NCBI GenBank assembly: GCA_025331445.1
Contig: JAIWNE010000025.1
Location: 248,001-312,000, forward strand
Reading direction: 5' to 3'
Origin: Blakeslea trispora
Lineage: Eukaryota; Mucoromycota; Mucoromycetes; Mucorales; Choanephoraceae
DNA: 64,000 nucleotides
Shown here: piece by piece, positions 1 to 11,765 of the stretch
Numbering within the stretch: position 1 is the first letter of the stretch
How the letters are laid out: each line of letters begins with the position of its first letter
The notes under the pieces: model-generated
Database searches by the model: none
What the model saw: only the letters and a program-made list of their open reading frames with translations
Told to the model about the DNA's origin: nothing
Made by a program: the position numbers and the translations under genes

Positions 1-1683
1 GTCAGATCTGTTTTTTCTCTCTTTTTTTTTTCGTTTTTTAACTGATCCCGAAAAATAGTCACCTTTTTTTTTTTCATGAAACTCATACACTTTTTTCGGA
101 AATTGTTTAGATAATTTTAAAACAGATTGTCTAAACATTGAAAGGTAAAAACAGAAGGGTTAGAGGAAAGGAGCAACATGTTTTTGCAGTATCATAAGGT
201 GATAACAGACAGTCTAACAGTAGAGAATTAGGACCTGTTGAATGTGGGAGAATAGTCGAATGTGTAAGGTGGTTCATGTCGTGTAAAATGTAGCATATAG
301 TTGGCCAATGGATAGTCCAAGAAGAGGACTGAAATAAAGCGGGAGACCGCTTGGCTGGAATTATGTTTAGAAGAGATACCAGAAAGCCTTGTGTAAGTTG
401 CAACATTTTTAGTCGATTATGAACATGTAGGCAATGAATGGCGTGAGTTGTAGAGAAGGGTTATTTAGGATCTAGAGGACGGCCGTGGGATAGTCGATCA
501 AGGCGTTATCGAATAAGGCGACTACGTTCTTGGTCGATCATTAGTAGCCAAAGGATATATTACTAAATGAAAGCTCTGCTTGCAACAATAGGCAGTAGAA
601 TACACTGCCGAAATGAGAAATATGGGCTACATTACTTTTCTAGCGAGCAGAAAGCGATCGTAAAGCTATGAATAAGGGTATGAATTCTCCACAGCAACTT
701 TGTGTTTCTTTAGAAAAGATACACAAACACTGGCAACACTTTTAATGAGACCTCAAAAAGCGAAATCTCAATGGGAAAACGACAAACAATATCTTGATAA
801 GCAGTGATAAGAAACAAAATTAGCTGCAAAGAGTATTTGACCATTTCGCTCTTTGCAAATAATGCTCAAAGATTATAGAATAACACTTTAAATATGTTTG
901 CAAAAACTGAGTAGTATATGGTTTGCTTTGATGTAGTCAGCAGGACAGCATCGAAAAACATAGCAGAAATGATTGGCACACTTCATCATTTTTGAATTTC
1001 TCTGGGATAAGAAGTTGCCACACTTTCCAAAAGCTTCGCCAGACCATAGATGAAGAATGTGTTTACTTTAAAAAAAAAGCCTTTTGTAATGCTGACGAGG
1101 GTTATTGTCAGACATGCCGTCTTACAGACACATTAGATAGTCTTCTTAGGTCAAGAATTACCAAAGAAAGAAAACATAAAAAGCCACTGCAACTATTGAC
1201 TACTTTCCTTAAAAAAAGAGGATCACCAAGACAAATCTAGTTTTGATAGATCGAACATAGTCAACAAGAGAAAACAATAAACAGTGTCTGTATAAAAGCC
1301 TACAAGTTTATGTATCGCACTAATGACACTCGAATGCTCCTTAAAGAAGAAGAACTTATAAGCTCTTAATTACATGAAACTGAAAAGAGGTTCAAGTCCA
1401 TGAGCTTAATAACTCAGTTTTTAAGTGCTTAGGTTTCATCAGAATGAATAACTATTCCATCTTCATCAATATGTCATATTGATACTAGAGCTAGGTGACT
1501 TCTCTGAGTTTGTATATGGCAGTTCTGGTATGCTTCAAGGCTGATTTATTTGTGACGCATTCGTGACATTCATGTTTGTACAAACACAAGCCAACCGTAC
1601 GGTACAAACTATCATTTTTAAGCTTTGACTTTTCTTCTCCCTTTCTTCGTCTTTTCTTTTTAACACAAAAAAAATTATAAGAA
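1..1683. other. intergenic / left edge, no supported gene
   Basis: AT-rich DNA with poly-T tracts at the left edge. Only short open frames occur here. One at 992-1240 (+) has several Cys residues but no family resemblance, no introns and no good upstream context, so I do not call it. Nothing else is supported. Confidence 0.6.
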
Positions 1684-2160
1684 ATGAAAAAAGCATACAG
1701 AGTTAGTTTATTTGAAACAGCATCCAATGGATTTGTAGCTGGTGCTATCGGTATGGTCGCTATGACTTTAGGAGAGAAAATTGAACAAGCCTTTACGGGA
1801 CGTCCAAGTTCTTTTGTACCTGCCCATACACTTGAAAGAATACTTGGCTTGCCATACAAACCGGATTCCGAGCGACTCATACTAAATCACATTATGCACT
1901 ATGGACAGGGTATTCTCGGTGGCACTATTCGTTCTCTGATGTCTTCCTATGGCATGGTTGGTCCTTTCTCTTCTTTCATCTATGTCTTTATTCGATTGGG
2001 CATTGATCAGACACTTGAAAATGTAACTGGTGTAGGTGCACCACCATGGACATGGCCATATGATGAACAAATCATTGACATATTGCACAAGATGGTATAC
2101 GCCTTTGTTACTGGTGCTGTTGCTGATTATTTGATGGCCAAGAATATCAAAATGGATTAA
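1684..2160 (+). CDS. conserved fungal membrane protein of unknown function
   Basis: A 158-residue single-exon protein. It has an N-terminal Gly/Ala-rich hydrophobic segment (about residues 12-28), a middle hydrophobic stretch (about 75-105) and a C-terminal one (about 133-150), so it is probably a small multi-pass membrane protein. The middle motif GVGAPPWTWP followed by a DEQIIDILHK-like segment, and the earlier GRPSSFVPA and HYGQG motifs, are ones I recall from uncharacterised proteins widespread in fungi. No enzymatic motif is visible. The ATG at 1684 follows an A-rich leader and is the first start in a frame that is conserved-looking from its first residues. The 3' side contains AATAAA-like sequence shortly after the stop. 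Function is unknown. I am confident it is a real gene but not about its role. Confidence 0.8.
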   Translation: MKKAYRVSLFETASNGFVAGAIGMVAMTLGEKIEQAFTGRPSSFVPAHTLERILGLPYKPDSERLILNHIMHYGQGILGGTIRSLMSSYGMVGPFSSFIYVFIRLGIDQTLENVTGVGAPPWTWPYDEQIIDILHKMVYAFVTGAVADYLMAKNIKMD

Positions 2161-3491
2161 TATAATTGGCTTTTATTTGTCAGTCCATTTATCTTTTGCT
2201 TGTCAATAAAATTGTAATTCATTATGCATTTAAAAAAAAGAAGTCTGAAATCTCTTTTTTTTTTTAATAATTGAGGATTTTGGGAGACAAAACTCAGATG
2301 TCTCGGTAGAACGTTTATCAACTAAACTCCGTTGATTTCTAAAATTCATTGCCCTTCGGTATTTAAATGTTTTAAGCAATCAGATATCAGCCCTAAGCAA
2401 TTTACATTTCGATCAGGATACTTGGCTATAAAAGCAAGAAAGAACAATACAGAAACGCCACATTCTCATTTAATAATTATAAGAACACTTCTAGGCAAAA
2501 TTGGTGATGATCTGAGCTTAGTTTGTTGTATATTTTGACTCATTTTCTGATATTTAAAGAAGACTGTTTCCATTGGGTACATGATGTTAATGCAAAAAGC
2601 ATAATTCATGACTATGTTCTACAATACTAAGCTATATCAAGGTTATAGTTTGTAGAGTATTTCATGCAATCCACTAGATTATATTTTGCTCAAGAGAAGC
2701 ACTTACACTGTAGATGTCGTAAGGTGTTCAATCAGTCCATTAATAAAGACACTAAAGCAATCAAATACTCTGCAATAAGCGCATTTATTCCGTAAAGCAA
2801 ATGCACTTTCCTCTTTTGCTTCATTTTTATGCTCAATCTTTATTTTCTTATAAGGAATATGGGATGAATCATTAAAGAAATTGGATAGTCAATTGCTTGA
2901 TCTATCATATAAAATATCAAGATTTGGTTTGGCAGCAATGTAGGCCTTAGTCATTTGGTCCTATTCTCAAACTATCATGCCAATGCTACTCAAGTTGAGA
3001 TATCACAACGACCACACCCTTCCTGATTTTTATTCATTTTGCTCATTTTTGCTCGTCAGAACCGAACTTCAGCCAATAGAACTGCTTATATTTATATGCC
3101 GACGAAATGGCAAAGCTTATACAGTGGAACTCAGCAACGTTCATTGATCAAGGTTTGCCCTCAAACACCGTGACTTTTCTTGCGGAGTTATGTCCTTATA
3201 GAGTAACCTAAGGACATTGAATTCTTTTTCCTAAAATCCTCTTAGTATTAGCTCTAGTAATTACAGAAAACAATAAGCATTCCCAAGCCCATTGTCTTCA
3301 AATTCAGCTTTGTTGTCTTTGTTCTAGTAGACAAAGAAATACAAGTGACAAACTAGCAAATGAGTCCTTTTTGAACAGCCAGTTTGCAATGTCTGTATGT
3401 TTTTTTTGTCAATAATTTAAAGCTACTCATGTGACAACTTTTTCTTTGACTAGCTCACTTTACTGCTATATTAAAGTTTTTTAGAGATGTA
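2161..3491. other. intergenic, no gene seen
   Basis: AT-rich spacer between the small membrane-protein gene and the element remnant. Short open frames (for example 2332-2538) show no recognisable protein features. Confidence 0.6.
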
Positions 3492-3712
3492 TGTCGAAAG
3501 TTTCATATGCCTCAAAATGTATATTGCTGATGATTTTTACCCAAAAAAATTCATATTACTCTGTAATTACAAACTTGATTCCATAAAGGGGGGCACTTTT
3601 TCGTTCTCAGAAGGACTTTCTTCATTCTGACAAGCATGTCAGAAGGTTTGCTTATAACCAACGAAGTGATCCCCCAGACACAGCAGCCCCACCTTAATTT
3701 TACTAAAGCGGG
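3492..3712 (-). mobile_element. inverted, internally deleted remnant of the Fanzor-like element
   Basis: On the minus strand this stretch matches two non-adjacent parts of the leader of the long elements at 34.4 and 55.3 kb. The first is a left-end block containing GGGGCTGCTGTGTCTGGGG, also at about 34374 in copy 1. The second is the block that leads from a TGTCAGAATGAAGAAAGTCC-type segment through GGGTAAAAATCATCAGCAAT to TTTTGAGGCATATGA, also at about 34785 and 55826. The roughly 350 bases that separate these blocks in copy 2 are missing. No coding part of the element remains. It holds an 8-bp perfect hairpin at 3625-3644 (TTCTGACA, AGCA loop, TGTCAGAA). It lies about 210 bases upstream of the secreted-protein gene at 3920. 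It is either a decayed fragment or a short non-autonomous derivative. Confidence 0.75.
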
Positions 3713-3919
3713 CCAATTATTTTTGAAAGAATGCCAATTTCAATAAGCCTGACTGTATTGTGTTGCTGATCCTCTTCTCAGGTAATACATATTTAAAAGA
3801 CCGCGCAAAAATGCTTGCTGCATGTGTGTCATTGCAGCGTCATTTATTTGAATATTTCCAACTGAACTACTTTTTTGCTTTTTTTTTCTTATTCTCTTTA
3901 AAGTTCCTTAATAAACAAA

Positions 3920-5156
3920 ATGCGGTTAATTGGATTGATCTTGGCTGTATTCTGTTTAATCACAGTAAGTTGTGTTGATTTCATAAAAAAAAAAGAGAAA
4001 CTCATGTTTTTCTTGAAAGGTATATGCACAATACCCTCTTCACGAAAATCTCGGTAGCAATATCCAATCAATAAATACAGATGCACATGTAGTTCATCAT
4101 TTTCCTGATGTATACGCGCCCAGTATAAGAAATCGAATGGTCAACTATGTACAGCGCTTACATAGACTTGTAGCTGAAGCTCGTCTCGAGTTGGTCAATA
4201 ATAACAATCAAAGACCATCTACACCTTACTCAATGGACGACATTCTGTTTTCAATCAAGTATTATCTCCCTTCCTGGATTTATCCTACTTATGCATGGAA
4301 GCAAGAAACTAAGATGCGAAGGCGTCAAATTACACGAGTCTTAAACTCGGCTCCGCTCTTGACCCGTTCCCGTCTGACACAGGTACGCAACCAAATGGTT
4401 AGATGGACAAAGGAATCCGAGCAACTCTTCAACAACAACTACACAGTACCCACCTTAGAAGGATTAAGCTCATTGCTTAATTCAGCTCATGATTTCGTCA
4501 AGGCAGCTACAGATGCTGAATTGATGGCAGATCCTATGTTTTTGTCTACAGGTTATGTTACTCTTGATGATGCTGTCAAGTTATTCTTGACAAACAACCA
4601 ACATAACTTTGATCTGCTTTTGAAGCATGTACACCATCAGTTCAACGATCTGGTTTGCCTTAGTGGTAATCTTCGTCGTCCTATGGAAAGTATACGTCAG
4701 GATGCCATGCAAGAAACTCTGTCTATTCGCGATCAACTGTTTTCGTCCCATTTAGAGCGCCGTTTGCATCATCTTAGCTGGCGCATTCGTAACGAACTGC
4801 AATTGATGTCTGATGAATTACGTAATTTACAGGATGAAAGTGCTTCTATGATTAGACAACATACAGCGAATGCACTTTTAGCCGAAGTAGATAGTATGCA
4901 TGATTTGAAGCTAGCCGTGAGTCGATCTGCTTCATCTATACAACGTGTTTGGTCTCAAGCAGGTCGCGAGCTTGTACAGAAGCCTACTACAGTTGATTAT
5001 TGGATCAATGTTATGGAAGAGCTAAGAGGAACAATCCATCGTCTGGCAAGAGACCTAGCCATGAAACAACGTGCCATTCAACTAAACAGAAAACGTACTA
5101 ACAGCCCTAAAAAATATTGTTCTTGGGGATTTAGTTTGCATCCATGTTTACAATAA
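3920..5156 (+). CDS. secreted protein of unknown function
   Basis: Two exons, 3920-3964 and 4020-5156, with a 55-base intron (GTAAGT...AAAG) in phase 0, giving about 393 residues. The short first exon encodes a hydrophobic signal peptide (MRLIGLILAVFCLIT) completed by VYA at the start of exon 2, with a plausible cleavage site after the Ala. The mature part is basic and alpha-helical, with a SWIYPTYAWKQE segment followed by RRRQITR and long amphipathic helices. I see no catalytic motif, Cys framework or transmembrane helix, and I do not recognise the family. The first exon is only evident when the intron is removed; the long frame alone starts at an internal Met at 4137 and would lose the signal peptide. 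The C-terminal 20 residues are less certain because a further 3' intron cannot be excluded. Confidence 0.7.
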
Positions 5157-6681
5157 AGCTTCTCATGTCTCATTGTAACGTGTCTAAAACTCAAGTTCAT
5201 TTTCTGTTTCTTTTTAATAAACGCGTTAATTCGCATCCCACAATGAGTCCAATAGGCAATTTCTTGATCCGTTTAGTCAGCCTGACAACATTTTTCAACG
5301 CCGACACAGAAGAGAAAAGAACCTGTTGCTGAAGTTCAGAAAAGGTGATTGTGTTACTTTTATCGACAGCGTCGATGGCAATGCTTCTTCTATCACCAAC
5401 CATGTGCTTGTAATCATTGCTTCGATGACTAAAAGATTAAAGGCTTTGTCCTTGAAGTATTATCACCAATGAGCATATTATGTACCATACAGAATGACAC
5501 CAAGCTCATAACAAAGTGCGATCTTCTATGAGCTTCATGATTCACTACTGCAGATCTTCACTTCCCATCATTTCTTATTTTCGGAAGGGTTCTAATATTC
5601 TTTATTACTAACCGGATCGTTATATAATGTATCTGATGTACCTACTGATAATCCCCATTATAATTCAAATCGGCACAAAGGCATGAGGCCCATAAAGCTG
5701 TTGCATCGACTCATAATGTTCAAGTTTGAATGCAACTAAATGAATGGTTAAATCCCGCTTTATGAGAAATAAGAATGAATGGCAAAGATACATTCAGCAA
5801 TTATTGACTGGCTCAATCATTCATTGTTTTCTTTTTTTTGTTGAGATAAAATAATGATTAATTTAAAAGAATGTTTTGCTGTCCTTTTTGTTTTAATTGA
5901 GTCATATACAATAAGGATTAATAGCAGGGCTCTCAGGAAGAAGCCATCTGAGCATTACTGCCTTGCTCTTTTGAGCCATAGTCATAATAGCATTCAGTGT
6001 TTAACTCTATTCTTCTTTCTCCGTGTTTCTTTAGTTGAGAATGAACATGCTGTTTTCTTTGTTCGTGCAAGTTTATTGAAAGGAAATTCTCGATAGGATG
6101 CTCATACAGCAACTACATGTATGACAAATGGTATAAACTGACAATCAAATTCAAATGTATCTTTCTTGATTTTTTGTGTATTCTTGTTTTTCTCTTTTTG
6201 TCAAGGACTTTACATTCTATCTCATTCTGCCGTCTGCTGTAAGTATACCTTCAGTAGAGCCAAATACGATATTTTCACTTTGATTTCAAGCCCATTGTTG
6301 TATTCTGTGTTTTTGTGAGAATAAAGACTATTTGCAAGTACTTTTTGAGACTTTTGTATAGTTTTATTGGACTTCCAAAGTAGAAGAATGTTTTTATAGT
6401 ACACAGGGGTTACTATACTAACATATTCAACAGTTGCCTATACATGGATGTTCGTGTTGCTTTATACATCTGTATAACCACAGAGTTACAAGTTAGATTT
6501 GATTAGGTGTAGGATATTTCTTGTCTCATTCTGTAACACCCAAACTATCTGCGAAAAAGCGTATCCGAAAAGCGGTCACAATTTTTTTTTTCTTCTCTGA
6601 AATGAAATACGTAGGTTTAGGTGACGTTTTCGGGCTGTATTGAAAGTTGTCCTTTATTTTTATTTTATTCCTTTATACACC
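5157..6681. other. intergenic, no gene seen
   Basis: AT-rich spacer. It ends in the promoter of the SEM1 gene. Open frames on both strands (for example 5197-5403 minus and 5854-6096 plus) lack recognisable features. Confidence 0.6.
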
Positions 6682-7109
6682 ATGTCTGCTCAACCTCAAC
6701 AACAACAAAAGGCAACTGAGGATAACTCAAAGAAGAACTTGGCTCAGCTTGGCGCTCTTGAAGAAGACGACGAGTTTGAGGAGTTTGCTGCTGAAGGTAA
6801 CCCGAGATAATAATTAAACATAAAATCCGTCAAAGTACATCCGTCAGTTAATCTAAGCGTGTTTAAACAGATTGGGGAGAAAATGAAGAGGACCAAAACG
6901 ACGCTCACTTTTGGGAAGACAACTGGGATGACGATGATGTTGAAGATGACTTTTCAAAGCAATTACGGTAAGCATAATCACTTTTTGTTTCTTTGGAAAA
7001 AGGAAATAGCCATCTTTCCATTGACCCTAATTTCTTTTTTTTTTTTTTTTTAATATATAGTGCCGAACTTCAAAAAGAATCAAATCAACCTCAACCAATG
7101 AAGATGTAA
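6682..7109 (+). CDS. SEM1: 26S proteasome / TREX-2 subunit Sem1 (Dss1)
   Basis: Three exons, 6682-6796, 6871-6967 and 7061-7109, which sum to 261 bases and an 86-residue acidic protein. Sem1/Dss1 is a small disordered subunit of the 19S proteasome lid that is also shared with TREX-2 mRNA export complexes and BRCA2-type proteins. The family hallmarks are clear: two acidic/aromatic clusters, EEDDEFEEF in exon 1 and [19 protein letters not shown] across exon 2, joined by a DWGENEED segment that spans the first splice junction, then a short helical C-terminus (AELQKE) from exon 3. All introns have GT-AG ends and the frame is kept. The length matches the family (about 70-90 residues). No single continuous frame reveals this gene, because each exon is short. 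Confidence 0.95.
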
Positions 7110-7381
7110 AAAAAAACGCTTATCGATTATCTCTATAAAATAAATATGATAAAAAAAAAAACGGCATGTACAGAATGAATAAAATGCAGTTTATTTTACG
7201 AAAAAAAAAGAAGAAACGACTTTTTTTTGTTTTACGCCTAAAGAAAGTTATATACAAAATGGTGTAAAAATCAAATAAATAAAAATAAAAAAAAGTAGCA
7301 TAAAGAAGGAAAGTGGAAAAGGGTATGCAATAAAGACATACAGAAAAGAAACGATAGAATGTTTTCATTTCCTAAAGTCAT

Positions 7382-7714
7382 TTAACTCCATGAGCTTGAG
7401 ACAAGATCTTTTTGAACATAATCATCATAAGTGACATTGGATATGCCAAACAGAGAAGAACGCCTTCTAGCATGATTTGAACTTGTAGGAGCTGAACCTA
7501 CAATCGTGATAGGTTCAGGCATGGATTGAGGCATAGGTTGAGGCATGCTTTCCTGTGTTGAGAATGTATGAGGTGCAATTTCATCACACGTTTCTGTCAC
7601 AGAAGGTCTACGGGAATCTGAGGCGGTATGCTTATTGTTGTTATTGTTGGGTGTATTGCGATTGCCAGAACGGTTGATAGTCTCACGAATAGAATTGAAG
7701 ATTCTTGTCAACAT
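7382..7714 (-). CDS. small uncharacterised protein with conserved-looking C-terminus
   Basis: A single-exon frame of 110 residues. The N-terminus (MLTRIFNSIRETINRSG) could form a short amphipathic helix. The centre is low complexity, rich in Asn, Ser and repeated MPQPMP/MPEP units. The last 25 residues carry RRRSSLFGISNVTYDDYVQ and end in DLVSSSWS. That tail reads like a conserved linear motif and includes a RRRSS site typical of basophilic kinases such as PKA, but I cannot name a family. It lies 146 bases downstream of the NUG1 gene on the same strand and converges with SEM1, 272 bases away. It is probably a real gene because of the structured C-terminus and spacing; the role is unknown. Confidence 0.6.
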   Translation of the reverse strand: MLTRIFNSIRETINRSGNRNTPNNNNNKHTASDSRRPSVTETCDEIAPHTFSTQESMPQPMPQSMPEPITIVGSAPTSSNHARRRSSLFGISNVTYDDYVQKDLVSSSWS

Positions 7715-7860
7715 AGTTTTATCAAATTAGAAAAGAAGGGAAGAGAGAGAGAAAAAAAAACAAAAGAATTAAAAAAAGATATCTGCCTAATTTTTTTCCT
7801 TTTTTTTTTTATTTTACTCATGCAGTAGCAAGTTGCATAAATAAAGTAAACGAATTAGAT

Positions 7861-10103
7861 TTATAGCTCCTCATCCTCGTCTATCATTGGCGCGGATATT
7901 AAAGCAGGTTGAAAACTGATTGGTGCTTCGGCCTGGAACAGCATATCATCATCTTCGTCATTCAAATTGGTATCATCACCATGTTCTGTCTGTCTTCTAG
8001 CCTTCTTTTGTTGTGCCTTCAATTGTCTCTTGAGCTGTTGATTTAATTGAGGATTCAACTCTTCTTCTTTCTGATTAAAGATCTGTTGAGGACGCTGGCC
8101 GATACCGTGCTTCTTCTTCATTTGTAACATCTTTTCGACTTGAATGATAGGTTGTGCAGCATTATTTTGAAGGACTGAGCCATCATTTTGATCCATCAAG
8201 GTATCCATAGATTGACTAAGTAATAAGAGATTATGGATGAGTTAGGAAAGAGGCACATTTTCTTTCAGTTTATATGCTATCACTCTCTTACCTTTCCATA
8301 ATGTCTGTATCTTGCATCATCTCGTCTATTTCAGTAGCTTGCTATATAACAAAGTAATTGTCTCAGTCATCTTTCTATCAACTTCAATGTCTGCCAATTC
8401 TAATTTACCATCACAACACTAGATCCGAATTCTTGACTTGTCTTCAATCCGGATAACACGCCATCAGCATCCGTAAGATCCAAATCCAAAGCCTTGCCCC
8501 AATCATTAACAACAGAGGCCTCAATATGGCTCTTTTTAGAATCAGGTGGAATAGTGTAGTATGGGATTTTACCACCGTTCCAATCTTGCAACACATGGCG
8601 AGCAACTTGGTGTGTATCGGCCACGCCGCCCTATATATCATCATCAATAAGGTGTCTATTGATGAATCCTATCGTTCTTACCTTTTTAAGCTTGCCTCTC
8701 TGCTGAGCTAATAAAACCAAAAATTCATGTGCATTGGTAAAATAAGGCACTTCATACATAGCCATCAATTGCTCTGTTGTACATCGAGAAACAATGACCT
8801 CCACTTTTTGTATATATAAAATGTTTACATGAGTGTCATTTCCTTTTTCTCTCTCTCTCTCTCTCTTTTTCCTTTTACCTGGAGTGACTGGATCATCCAA
8901 TAATTCAACCTTAACACAGTTTCTTAGTGTGATTTCAGCTGCATTTTGACCATCTTGTCCTTGTTGAGCAAACACAATACCGGGACAATCAAGTAATTTG
9001 ATGTTCTTATCCAATGTAATCTGCTGAGCTACTTTGGTAAAGCCAGGTGTTGAACCTACACCACAGACTTTGGATCGCTTTAGAGAATTGATGACTGAGG
9101 ATTTACCTACATTAGGGTAACCAATGATACCCACAGTAATGGATGTCTTGAGATTGACATTACGACAGTAATTCTTGAGTAAACGAATCAATGTATCAGC
9201 TCCGAGACATTCAGCAGAATTCAACATGTTAACACTGGCTGCATCAGTAGACACATTGGATTGACTCAGGTTGTTACGCTGACTCTGAGTAGAGGCCTTA
9301 AAGGCAATGGCAGGATATTCATTACGCAAATATCTTAACCATTGCTCTACATTCTCTTTGGGCACCAAATCTTAAGAAAACAAAAAAGAAAAAAAGAAAG
9401 AGTCAGTCTCAAAGCTTCTTTATATGTATTTTTCTTTACCAATCTTATTCAAGACAAGAATGATCTTTTTGTCAAGACCACTGTCAAGAACCATACGTTC
9501 CACATGGCGAGTACGAGTGCCTAGAGGATCACGTGCATCTAAAACTTCAAGAATAACGTCGGCACTTTCCAGTACTTTTCTGAATTCTCGATAATAAGCC
9601 TTTTTGGAGTTATCCTTTTGGCCTGTAGCTGCAGCATCTACAATTACTCGACCATCCTCATCCACTTCATGATTCTCTTCAAATTCTTGACTGCGCTTTT
9701 CTGCGTTCTTGACGATATCAAACAAATTTAGGTTGCGATTTCTGTTCTGTAGGTTTTGACGAGCTAGATCTTGACGTTCCTTGTTGCTTGTGATCTAATA
9801 AATCTATAAGCTTGATAAAACTCAAGTGTAGATACCAATCTAACCTTTTTCTTGGTGGCTTCTTCCTTGTTCTGCTTTCTCTGCTTAAAGTTCAAGTTGG
9901 GAATCCCGGGATCTTTTTTGCCCTCTGATTATTCGCATTAGATAAACTCTCTTGCTGTATTTTTTTTTTTTTTTTTCAAAGGAGTCTTACTTGTGCCATT
10001 GAAACGATCAGCGTTACGGTTCTTTTTGCTTTCTACAAATTAAGAAAGTTAAATAACCAACTAAAGAAAACCGTCTGTCTCTACACATACTGATGCCTGC
10101 CAT
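7861..10103 (-). CDS. NUG1: nucleostemin-family circularly permuted GTPase (Nug1/Grn1/GNL3L-like)
   Basis: Nine exons on the minus strand: 10091-10103, one of 42 bases near 9991-10032, 9845-9924, 9440-9794, 8879-9370, 8682-8803, 8409-8630, 8292-8341 and 7861-8215. The total is 1731 bases, or 576 residues. The family consists of nucleolar GTPases needed for 60S ribosomal subunit assembly and export. The N-terminus is basic, with KKDPGIPN as in Nug1/GNL3. The GTPase motifs come in permuted order: DARDPLGTR, then G4 (LNKID, split by an intron), then the P-loop GYPNVGKS, the GSTPGFT region and G3 DCPG. A C-terminal domain with YEVPYF, GGKIPYYT and an acidic tail follows. The 5' exons are tiny, so the start ATG at 10103 rests on frame continuity through three introns. 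Confidence 0.93.
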
Positions 10104-10398
10104 GTCTTTATGTTTTATTTCTATGTTAAACAATAGCCAAAAGATACACCCACACACACTAAAAAGTTTTTTTATAAGTTTTGCCGTCACTTTTTTAATT
10201 GTAAATGGCCTTCATCCAAAATAGGAAATCGACCTATCTGAAGTTGAAACACTAAAGTCTTTTGTAACTTAATTTTATATAATTGTATGCATTTGTGTGT
10301 GTATGGATGTGTATGTATAGAGAGAAATAAATATTTACTGAAAAAGAGCGAGAGAGAGAGAGGGTCTATGATGTATATGGGTGGAATACTTTTTTTTT

Positions 10399-11652
<1,254 letters not shown>

Positions 11653-11669
11653 TATTTGAAGTAAGATGT

Positions 11670-11765
11670 TTTTCAAAAAAAAAAAAAGCAAAAAAAAAAA
11701 GCAAAAAAAAAAAGCAAAAAAAAAGAGAAAATGAGTGGTAATTATAAGCAAAAAAAAAAAAGTAG
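11670..11765. repeat. A-rich tandem repeat, poly-A punctuated by GC
   Basis: Runs of 9-12 A separated by GC occur about five times in tandem, directly upstream of the DAHP synthase start and on the strand opposite to the gene. On the coding strand this is a T-rich leader with periodic GC. It may be a simple expansion in the 5' UTR or promoter. Confidence 0.7.

Noticed and set aside
992..1240. 82-residue frame with several Cys residues
   Set aside because: No recognisable family, no splice context and AT-rich low-quality surroundings; a chance open frame is more likely.
5197..5403. minus-strand frame with an ITFSELQQQ segment reminiscent of adenylating enzymes
   Set aside because: Very short, no continuation on either side and no core motif of the family.
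8842..8866. CT microsatellite in a NUG1 intron
   Set aside because: Simple repeat serving as a pyrimidine tract; nothing beyond low complexity.
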